This document shows, piece after piece, positions 1 to 6,375 of a stretch of 64,000 nt of DNA. The position numbers and the translations under genes are program-made. The DNA lies in the NCBI RefSeq assembly GCF_003425985.1, contig NZ_CP022985.1, positions 347,501 to 411,500 on the forward strand, in the 5' to 3' direction. The notes under the pieces are model-generated. The model saw only the letters and a program-made list of their open reading frames with translations. It was not told the DNA's origin and did not search any database. The DNA is from Mariniflexile sp. TRM1-10 (GTDB taxonomy: Bacteria; Bacteroidota; Bacteroidia; Flavobacteriales; Flavobacteriaceae). Each line of letters opens with the position of its first letter. The stretch's first letter is position 1.

Positions 1-248
1 ATCACAAAGCCTATATTTTAAAACTGCTTCAAAGATTAGCCAAAGAAACTGAAAAAACCATTCTATTTTCATCACACGAAATAGATTTGTCCATTCAACT
101 TTGCGATACGCTCATTGTCATGTCTCCTAACCAAGTGGTGTCCGATACACCTTGTAATTTAATTTCAAAAGGTGTGTTCGATGCTTTATTTCCTAAAGAT
201 TTAATTGCCTTTGATGAGAAAACAGGAAGTTTTCGGGTGAAAAAGTAA
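1..248 (+). CDS. ABC transporter ATP-binding protein, C-terminal end (partial)
   Basis: The window opens inside this gene; the reading frame begins at base 3 and ends with TAA at 246-248, giving about 81 residues. The segment FSSHEIDLSIQLCDTLIVM carries the switch (H-loop) histidine of an ABC ATPase, followed by the short variable tail typical of the FecE/BtuD class of iron-siderophore, heme or cobalamin importers. The nucleotide-binding P-loop, Q-loop and signature lie outside the window. The class assignment comes from the H-loop context and the tail length; the substrate cannot be inferred. It would act at the inner face of the cytoplasmic membrane with a permease encoded upstream. Confidence 0.75.
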   Translation, partial: HKAYILKLLQRLAKETEKTILFSSHEIDLSIQLCDTLIVMSPNQVVSDTPCNLISKGVFDALFPKDLIAFDEKTGSFRVKK

Positions 249-436
249 TATTTCCTTATTGATTTCTTAAAATTTATTATATTTACACATACCTTATCTC
301 CTGATAAACAACCCAGTACAGTAATTTTCGAATCTACTTATAGAACTAGTTGCAAAATGCACTATCCCGAGGCAGAGCTACGAGGAATTCTATAGATCAA
401 ACACTATTGATCTTTACTAACATTATTTCGAACATT

Positions 437-526
437 ATGAAATCGCCATGATTTGGAAACCAAAACAACCAATGAAAATAAAGCGATACCATATGACCAT
501 TAAAAAACAATAAATATTTACATATG
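437..526 (+). promoter_or_regulatory. Recurrent 5' leader with upstream mini-ORFs (copy A)
   Basis: From 437 an ATGAAATCGCCATGATT stretch occurs exactly 87 nt before the start codon of the TPR gene; the same stretch occurs exactly 87 nt before the start at 44523. The last 38 nt (489-526), ending in TACATATG, also match the leaders at 3985-4022 and 44488-44525. The stretch encodes MKSP-stop, whose TGA overlaps the ATG of a second mini-ORF (ATGATTTGG... at 448) that ends in KKQ-stop at 512, 11 nt before the real start. The rest of the 249-523 gap shows no gene; it is AT-rich and contains a short GC-richer patch near 365-392. Confidence 0.5.
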
Positions 527-2248
527 AAAACCAAATTAACCGTTTTATTTACTACTATTATTCTGCTAGCAACCATTTCATATAAAATAAGAAATGTAGA
601 TACTTTTGACTATTCTAAAAAAATTGGCCGTAATTCTATAAGTTGCACACCCGCTAAATTCTTATTAGAAAATATAGATACGACAAAACAGATTGCCCCT
701 TTGTTTGAAAACCTTGGAAACCATACCTATAAAGTGAATACAAAAAACGAATTAGCGCAACGCTTCTTTAATCAAGGGCTACGGCTTACTTACGGTTTCA
801 ATCATGCAGAAGCACATCGGTCATTTATGGAAGTATCACGATTAGACCCTAAATGTGCTATGGCCTATTGGGGGCAAGCATATGTTTTAGGACCAAATAT
901 TAATGACCCCTTACCCGATGATGAACGAAAAAACAAATATAATGAGGCTATTGAAAAAGCGATGAAACTGGCCTATGAAGCTACTCCAAAAGAGCAAGCA
1001 CTCATTGAGGCATTAACACATAGATATTCTAAAGATTTATCGAAAGATGTTTCTGTTTTAAATATGGCTTATTCGGAAGCGATGGCAAAAGTAGCCACTA
1101 AATACCCCGAAGATGCAGACATTCAAACGTTATACGCTGCTTCGGTTATGAATACCGTACCTTGGAATTATTGGGACAAAAAAGGGAACCCATCACCAAA
1201 TATTAAAGAAGCAAAAGCAGCTCTTGAAAAAGCCATGCAATTGAACCCTGATAATCCCGGTGCAAATCACTATTACATACATATGGTAGAACTTCCATAT
1301 CCAGAACTAGGCGTTCCTAGTGCTGAAAAATTGGGTGCTTTAATGCCTTCTGCTGGACATATGGTTCATATGCCATCCCATATTTATATTAGAGTAGGTA
1401 GATATAAAGATGCCGTAAAAGTAAATCAACAAGCCATTTTAGCTGATGAAGATTATATTTCCCAATGTTTTTCCCAAGGCATGTATCCGTTAGTTTATTA
1501 TCCCCATAACATACATTTTCTTTGGTCGGCTTCTAGTCTTTTAGGAAATAGTGAAATGGCCATTGATGCTGCAAGAAAAACAGCAGAGAAAGTCCCAGTA
1601 GGAGAAATGAAAGACCTTCATTTTTTACAAAACTTTGCCGCTACGCCACTTCTGGCATATACAAGATTTGGAAAGTGGAATGATATTCTTTCCTATCCAA
1701 AACCAAATGATAACATTAAGCATTTAAAACTTATTTGGCATTACGCTAGGGGTATTGCATTTATCAGAAAAAACAATATTATAGAAGCTAAAGAAGAGCT
1801 GGATGCTATTAATGAAATGATTAAAGATCCTGAGATGGAAACCATAATAGCTACAGGATTTGATTCTGGAACAACCATTGCAAAATTAGCCTATGAGGTT
1901 GTTTCTGGAGAATTGGCTGGATTGGAAGGTAACTATACCTCAGCCATAGAACACTTAAGAAAAGCTGTTGTTTTAGAAGATGGGTTAATCTATAACGAAC
2001 CTGCCGCATGGCATATCCCTACTAGACAAAACTTGGGAGCTATACTCATGAAAGCTAAAAAATATGAAGAAGCTGAAAAAATATATAATGAAGATTTACT
2101 TACACTAAGACAAAACGGATGGTCTTTAACAGGATTATATCAAAGTCTTAAAGCACAAGGCAAAATGACAGAAGCAAAAAAAATAAAACAAGAATTTGAT
2201 CAAGCTTGGAGTGATGCCGATATAAAAATTGACTCATCCATCTTATAA
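524..2248 (+). CDS. Tetratricopeptide-repeat protein
   Basis: This 574-residue protein begins with a hydrophobic signal or anchor segment (about residues 5-22), so it is probably periplasmic or membrane-tethered. Helical TPR units are visible around residues 80-130 (FNQGLRLTYGFNHAEA), 280-310 (HMPSHIYIRVGRYKDA) and in the C-terminal third (EGNYTSAIEHLRKA, KKYEEAEKIYNEDL). TPRs mediate protein contacts; no catalytic motif is apparent. Related proteins with the same HMPSHI segment are usually annotated only as TPR proteins, so the role is unknown. It stands alone, preceded by the recurrent leader and followed at 2333 by rmuC. The start is supported by the leader match ending exactly at this ATG. 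Confidence 0.85.
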   Translation: MKTKLTVLFTTIILLATISYKIRNVDTFDYSKKIGRNSISCTPAKFLLENIDTTKQIAPLFENLGNHTYKVNTKNELAQRFFNQGLRLTYGFNHAEAHRSFMEVSRLDPKCAMAYWGQAYVLGPNINDPLPDDERKNKYNEAIEKAMKLAYEATPKEQALIEALTHRYSKDLSKDVSVLNMAYSEAMAKVATKYPEDADIQTLYAASVMNTVPWNYWDKKGNPSPNIKEAKAALEKAMQLNPDNPGANHYYIHMVELPYPELGVPSAEKLGALMPSAGHMVHMPSHIYIRVGRYKDAVKVNQQAILADEDYISQCFSQGMYPLVYYPHNIHFLWSASSLLGNSEMAIDAARKTAEKVPVGEMKDLHFLQNFAATPLLAYTRFGKWNDILSYPKPNDNIKHLKLIWHYARGIAFIRKNNIIEAKEELDAINEMIKDPEMETIIATGFDSGTTIAKLAYEVVSGELAGLEGNYTSAIEHLRKAVVLEDGLIYNEPAAWHIPTRQNLGAILMKAKKYEEAEKIYNEDLLTLRQNGWSLTGLYQSLKAQGKMTEAKKIKQEFDQAWSDADIKIDSSIL

Positions 2249-2306
2249 AACAATTAAATCCTTCATATCTGATAAGATCATTTTTCGTTCTTCCGACTAA
2301 AAAAAT

Positions 2307-2314
2307 TATCTTTG
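2307..2314 (+). promoter_or_regulatory. Promoter -7 box for rmuC
   Basis: TATCTTTG matches the Bacteroidetes -7 consensus TAnnTTTG exactly and lies 18 nt upstream of the rmuC ATG, implying a very short untranslated leader. No clear TTG -33 element is seen at the expected distance. Confidence 0.5.
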
Positions 2315-2332
2315 GTCAAACTTATTTTTTAA

Positions 2333-3661
2333 ATGAACGACAACCTTATTCTAATTCTCGCCATTCTAATTTCTGGAGGTATTGGTGCCTATCTTGGTAT
2401 GACCATTACTAAATTAAAAAGTAAAAGCGAACAAAGCACCTTGGAAGAACGCCAAAACCAAATGGCAAACACCATAAATGAGTTAAAACAACACCTTGGT
2501 AAAACTGAAGATGAACGTGAAACCATAAGAAAAGAAAAAGAATCATTAAATGCTGAATTAACTAGAAAACAAGCTGATTTTGAGAATTTAAAACTTAAAA
2601 ATGAGGAGCAAAAAATAGAGGTCGAAAAGCTTCAAGAAAAATTTACTAAAGAATTTGAAAATCTTGCCAATAAGATCTTAGACGAAAATTCTAAAAAATT
2701 TACGGTTCAAAATAAGGACAATATAGATGCTATTTTAAAACCTCTACAAGATAAAATCCAGAATTTTGAGAAACGGGTTGAAGAAACCAATAAAGAAGAC
2801 ATTAATAGAAGTGCCGATTTGCGAAGACAGATTATTGGTCTAAAAGAGCTTAATGAGCAAATGACCAAAGAAACAACCAACCTAACAAAAGCATTAAAAG
2901 GCGACACAAAAATGCAAGGAAATTGGGGCGAATTGGTTTTGGAAAGGGTTTTGGAACGTAGTGGTTTACGTAAAGATTTTGAGTATTTTGTTCAACAAAG
3001 TTTTACAAATGATGATGGTAGAAGGGTTATGCCAGATATCATTGTGCATCTGCCAGGAGATAAAAAACTTATTATAGATTCTAAAGTATCGCTTGTTTCT
3101 TATGAAAGGTATATTAACGAAACAGATGAAAGCGAGCGATTGCCTCATCTAAAAAGTCATGTGCTATCTGTAAAAAAGCGTGTTGTTGAACTTGGAGAAA
3201 AAAACTACCATCAACTTTATCAGATGGAAAGCCCCGATTTTGTCCTTCTCTTTATACCTATTGAATCGGCATTTGCGATTGCTTCCATGGAACATCCTAG
3301 TTTATATGCAGATGCATTTGAAAGAAATATCATTATTGTAACACCGACCACGTTGTTGGCCGTTTTAAAAACCATTGATACCATGTGGCAGAATGAAAAA
3401 CAAAAAGCAAATGCCATAGAGATTGCCACGCAGGCAGGAAAACTTTATGATTCTTTTGTTAATCTAACAGACGAACTTATAAAAGTAGGAAACCAAATTG
3501 GTACCGTTCAAAAATCTTATGAGAATGCTATGGTTAAATTAACCGGAAAAGGAAATCTAATCAAACGTGTTGAAAATTTAAAAATTCTTGGAGCAAAAGC
3601 CAGCAAGGAACAAAACCAAAAACTTCTAAAACGTGCTGATGGAGATTCAGACCAAGATTAA
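2333..3661 (+). CDS. rmuC: DNA recombination protein RmuC
   Basis: The 442-residue product has the RmuC layout: an N-terminal membrane segment (residues 4-24, LILILAILISGGIGAYLG), a long charged coiled coil (about 30-170) and a C-terminal RmuC domain (about 180-420) with GNWGELVLERVLERSGL, PDIIVHLPGDKKLIIDSKVS and the FIPIESAF segment. RmuC limits recombination between inverted repeats and has a nuclease-like fold; the D-S-K triad in IDSKVS is consistent with the restriction-endonuclease-like core. It is a single-gene unit with its own -7 box. Confidence 0.93.
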   Translation: MNDNLILILAILISGGIGAYLGMTITKLKSKSEQSTLEERQNQMANTINELKQHLGKTEDERETIRKEKESLNAELTRKQADFENLKLKNEEQKIEVEKLQEKFTKEFENLANKILDENSKKFTVQNKDNIDAILKPLQDKIQNFEKRVEETNKEDINRSADLRRQIIGLKELNEQMTKETTNLTKALKGDTKMQGNWGELVLERVLERSGLRKDFEYFVQQSFTNDDGRRVMPDIIVHLPGDKKLIIDSKVSLVSYERYINETDESERLPHLKSHVLSVKKRVVELGEKNYHQLYQMESPDFVLLFIPIESAFAIASMEHPSLYADAFERNIIIVTPTTLLAVLKTIDTMWQNEKQKANAIEIATQAGKLYDSFVNLTDELIKVGNQIGTVQKSYENAMVKLTGKGNLIKRVENLKILGAKASKEQNQKLLKRADGDSDQD

Positions 3662-3713
3662 TAAATAAACCCGTTGGGTGTAATTGCTTTATCAATACTA
3701 ATTTTATATAAAT

Positions 3714-3772
3714 TGTCACATTGAGCTTGTCGAAATGTATCTTCTGGTGTCTTCGACAGACTCAGACTGACA
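3714..3772. repeat. Dispersed intergenic palindrome (TTCGACAAGCTCA family)
   Basis: A left arm TGTCACATTGAGCTTGTCGA and a right arm TTCGACAGACTCAGACTGAC are near-complementary around a short loop, so the transcript could fold into a hairpin. Related arms occur at 14414-14488, 45545-45740, 46929-47012 and 54300-54435, always between genes. This is a REP-like family; it may act as a terminator or be a non-autonomous mobile repeat. Beyond it the 3662-4019 gap holds only AT-rich sequence and the leader described next. Confidence 0.7.
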
Positions 3773-3857
3773 CTTGAGTACTAAATTGACTTTAAATTAT
3801 AATCAAAATTCATTATAAATTAAATTTTCTTAATTTCACCCAACGGATTAATAAATA

Positions 3858-4022
3858 ATGAAATAAGCATGACCGAAAATTGGTCGCAATTGAAAATCAT
3901 CGAATACCAAAAAAAATAGTAACCGATGAGATAAATACCAATGAAGATATACGACCCGAGCGATAGCGAACAGGCGAAGCAATTACATAAGACAGTTAAA
4001 AATCAATAAATATCTACATATG
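3858..4022 (+). promoter_or_regulatory. Recurrent 5' leader, expanded form (copy C)
   Basis: It starts with ATGAAATAAGCATGACC, resembling the ATGAAATnnnCATGA block of copies A and B, and ends with a 38-nt block (3985-4022) that closely matches the copy A end, again finishing in TACATATG at the start codon. The block-to-start distance is 162 nt, a multiple of three like the 87 nt of A and B. Mini-ORFs inside include one starting ATGACCGAAAAT at 3869 and one starting ATGAAGATATAC near 3943; the latter ends ...VKNQ-stop at the same distance from the start as the KKQ-stop in copy A. Confidence 0.45.
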
Positions 4023-4361
4023 AAAATCATCACAAAAATTGGTATTGGCATTGGTATTATAATTATAGTATATGTCTGTTTTCTTTATTTTGCCACTTAC
4101 AGCAATGGTGTGAGAGCAGGCGAATTAATTAAGTTCAGTCATAAAGGCGTGGTTTTCAAAACCTGGGAAGGTGAAATAAGCCAAGGCGTTTCTGAATCCC
4201 AAAGATTTGTATTTTCAGTTGAAGACAAAGAAAAACAGGTGATTGAAGATTTAAATAACTTTCAGGGCAAAATGGTGAAGCTTCATTATTTTGAACGTTA
4301 TAAAACATTGTTTTGGTTGGGAGATACCAAATATTTTGTAACAAAGGTTGAATTACAATGA
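4020..4361 (+). CDS. Small single-pass membrane protein, unknown function
   Basis: The 113-residue product has one N-terminal membrane helix (about residues 6-27, IGIGIGIIIIVYVCFLYFAT) followed by a soluble domain with YSNGVRAGELIKFSHKGVVF and a C-terminal FWLGDTKYFVTKVE strand. The soluble part probably faces the periplasm and looks like a small beta-rich fold. I recall homologues labelled 6-phosphogluconate dehydrogenase in databases, which nothing here supports: there is no Rossmann motif and the protein is far too short. It is preceded by leader copy C, which supports this start. Function is unknown. Confidence 0.75.
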   Translation: MKIITKIGIGIGIIIIVYVCFLYFATYSNGVRAGELIKFSHKGVVFKTWEGEISQGVSESQRFVFSVEDKEKQVIEDLNNFQGKMVKLHYFERYKTLFWLGDTKYFVTKVELQ

Positions 4362-4375
4362 TAACCCATACAACA

Positions 4376-4487
4376 TATCACCTTAAAGTGTGATATATTT
4401 GTTTATCATGTAATTAAATGATATATTTGTTTATCACTTAATTGAATGATATATTTATTTATCATGTAATTGCGTGATATTTAAATT
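4376..4487 (+). repeat. Four-unit 28-bp tandem palindromic array (operator-like)
   Basis: Half-site TATCA begins at 4376, 4404, 4432 and 4460, and the inverted half-site TGATA begins at 4391, 4419, 4447 and 4475: a strict 28-bp period. The motif TGATATATTTGTTTATCA is itself an imperfect palindrome and recurs three times. The last unit runs straight into TAATTGAATGAC, which contains the SatD-like ATG at 4496; the same AATTGAATGA text also occurs inside unit 2-3. Regular spacing of about 2.7 helical turns with dyad half-sites is what a cooperatively binding repressor would use. No spacer-like unique sequence separates the units. Confidence 0.8.
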
Positions 4488-4495
4488 TTAATTGA

Positions 4496-5107
4496 ATGAC
4501 AAGCGTTATAACGGGAGATATTATAAACTCTAGAAAACAAAAAGAGCCTGAAGTATGGATGATCACCTTAAAGAAGGTATTATCGGGCTTAAGTGCTGAC
4601 ACCAAATATTGGGAAATATACAGGGGTGACAGTTTTCAAATAGAAATAAGAGATTATCATGCTAGTTTTATGGCTGCTATTTATATAAAAGCCGCTATTA
4701 AAATGATTAAAGGTTTAGATGTTCGGTTGGCGATTGGTGTTGGCAATAAAACGTATGACGGAAATGATGTTACAGAATCTAATGGCGAAGCTTTTGTATT
4801 TTCGGGAGAAATGATAGAAACCTTGAAAAAGGAAAAACAGAATTTGCGAATTAAAACCAAGAACAACGAAATTAACAAAGAATTAAATTTATATTTTAGA
4901 TTCGCATTAATTACCATGGATAGTTGGAGTGTTAATTCAGCTGAAATTGTAAAATTGAGCATAGAAAACCCGAAGGCGCTACAAAGCGAATTAGGACAAT
5001 TGATAGGCATTAGTCAAAATGCGATAAGCAATCGTCAAAAACGTGCCCATTTAGAAGAAATTTTAGAGTTAGATCACATGTACAGACATAAAATGAATTC
5101 ATTATGA
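4496..5107 (+). CDS. SatD-family protein with C-terminal helix-turn-helix
   Basis: The 203-residue product begins MTSVITGDIINSRK, the conserved opening of SatD-family proteins (named from the Streptococcus mutans sat operon; biochemical role unclear). A central part with IYRGDSFQIEI, VRLAIGVG and SNGEAFVFSGE resembles a cyclase/nucleotide-binding-like ferredoxin fold by eye. Residues about 163-190 (QSELGQLIGISQNAISNRQK) read as a helix-turn-helix, so DNA binding is plausible. The 28-bp array upstream is the obvious candidate target, suggesting autoregulation (inference). The stop overlaps the next start by 4 nt (ATGA), indicating translational coupling to the DUF3307 gene. Confidence 0.8.
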   Translation: MTSVITGDIINSRKQKEPEVWMITLKKVLSGLSADTKYWEIYRGDSFQIEIRDYHASFMAAIYIKAAIKMIKGLDVRLAIGVGNKTYDGNDVTESNGEAFVFSGEMIETLKKEKQNLRIKTKNNEINKELNLYFRFALITMDSWSVNSAEIVKLSIENPKALQSELGQLIGISQNAISNRQKRAHLEEILELDHMYRHKMNSL

Positions 5108-5817
5108 TAGTTTTAATAAAGCTTTTGTTAGCACATATTATCGGTGATTTTTTTCTTCAACCTAAAAAATGGGTCAAAGAAAAAGAACAGAAAAAGCTAA
5201 AGTCGGATAAGCTGTATCTGCATGTTTTAATTCATGTTGTTTTAACCGGCATTTTTCTTTGGGATATTTCGTTATGGCCTATTGTTGTAACCATTGGCAT
5301 CACACATTTAATTATTGATGCTACAAAACTTTTAATTCAAAAGAAAAAAACAAAACGTTTATTCTTTTTTATAGATCAGTTACTTCATATTATAGTCATT
5401 TTCTTGTGTTATTATCTTTATACCGAAAGCCTATTCAACCTAAATGACATAGTAACAGAAAACAGTCTACTGTTATTGGTTTGCTTATTATTCTTAACCG
5501 TTCCAGTTTCTATTATCATGAAAATTATTTTTGCGAAATGGAACATAGAAAAGCTAACAAAAGACAACCAATCGTTAGAAGATGCTGGTAAGTATATTGG
5601 TATTTTAGAACGTATTTTAGTTTTTATTTTCATCATATTTAACCATTGGGAAGCCGTTGGTTTTTTAATAACTGCAAAATCTGTTTTTAGGTTTGGGGAT
5701 TTAAAAAAGTCTAAACACCGAAAACTTACAGAATACATTTTAATAGGCACACTCATTAGCTTTGGCATTGCCATCATTACAGGAATTATATACACTTATA
5801 TTATTACACATGTTTAA
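5104..5817 (+). CDS. DUF3307 membrane protein
   Basis: The 237-residue product carries the DUF3307 signature near the N-terminus (LLLAHIIGDFFLQPKKW) and several membrane segments: about 55-75, 95-112, 120-140, 175-195 and 215-233. H-x-x-G-D-F plus a second histidine/aspartate set (HLIIDATKLL) could be catalytic or metal-binding, but no activity is known for the family. SatD and DUF3307 genes commonly sit side by side, and here the two overlap by 4 nt, so the pair probably works as one unit with SatD as cytoplasmic partner or regulator (inference). Confidence 0.85.
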   Translation: MIVLIKLLLAHIIGDFFLQPKKWVKEKEQKKLKSDKLYLHVLIHVVLTGIFLWDISLWPIVVTIGITHLIIDATKLLIQKKKTKRLFFFIDQLLHIIVIFLCYYLYTESLFNLNDIVTENSLLLLVCLLFLTVPVSIIMKIIFAKWNIEKLTKDNQSLEDAGKYIGILERILVFIFIIFNHWEAVGFLITAKSVFRFGDLKKSKHRKLTEYILIGTLISFGIAIITGIIYTYIITHV

Positions 5818-6355
5818 AACCACCGAAGAATCACAAGTAACCATAACCCAACTCATGCTGCCATCACATTCCAATTTTAGCGGAAAAATCCATGGTGGTT
5901 TTATATTAAGCCTTATGGATCAAATCGCCTTTGCTTGTGCCTCTAGACATTCCAGAAACTATTGCGTAACCGCATCGGTAAACAAAGTCGATTTTTTAAA
6001 TCCTATAGAAGTTGGCGAACTGATAACACTTAAAGCCTCAGTTAATTACACCGGTAGAACCTCTATGGTTATTGGGGTACGCGTAGAATCCGAAAACATT
6101 CAAACCGGCGAAAAAAAACATTGCAACTCATCTTATTTCACCATGGTTGCTAAAGATGAAAACGGAAAAAATGTACCTGTTCCAGGAATTATTTTAGACA
6201 CTAAAAATAAAGTAAGACGCTTTGCCAGAAGTATTGCCAGACAAGAACAGGCAAAAAACAGAACCACGGCGTTTAGAACTTCAGAATTTAAAATGGAGCT
6301 GTATTTAGATTCTTTAAAAGATCAAAATGCTAAAATAGATTTGATTGAAAGTTAA
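5810..6355 (+). CDS. Acyl-CoA thioesterase (hotdog fold)
   Basis: Starting at the ATG at 5810 gives 181 residues beginning MFKTTEESQVTITQLMLPSH; an upstream in-frame ATG at 5762 would lie inside the DUF3307 gene and adds no conserved sequence. The motif NFSGKIHGGFILSLMDQIAF matches the YciA/ACOT hotdog thioesterases, with the conserved GG-x-x-L-x-x-x-D helix and an R-T-S-M strand (YTGRTSMVIGVRVES). It would hydrolyse acyl-CoA to free acid and CoA in the cytoplasm. It overlaps the DUF3307 stop by 8 nt, making it the third coupled gene of this operon. Confidence 0.88.
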   Translation: MFKTTEESQVTITQLMLPSHSNFSGKIHGGFILSLMDQIAFACASRHSRNYCVTASVNKVDFLNPIEVGELITLKASVNYTGRTSMVIGVRVESENIQTGEKKHCNSSYFTMVAKDENGKNVPVPGIILDTKNKVRRFARSIARQEQAKNRTTAFRTSEFKMELYLDSLKDQNAKIDLIES

Positions 6356-6370
6356 GAGACTGTCTAAAAC
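6355..6370 (+). repeat. Solo terminal arm AGAGACTGTCTAAAAC
   Basis: AGAGACTGTCTAAAAC directly abuts the thioesterase stop codon. Nearly the same string follows the stop codon of the exporter gene at 43553-43567, and it resembles both ends of the inverted-repeat element at 14387-14518. It is probably a decayed end of that element. Confidence 0.4.
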
Positions 6371-6375
6371 TATTT

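Noticed and set aside
4376..4487. 28-bp repeated units as a small CRISPR array
   Set aside because: There are no unique spacers between units; the repeat is continuous and dyad-symmetric, no cas gene is nearby, and it fits an operator array better.
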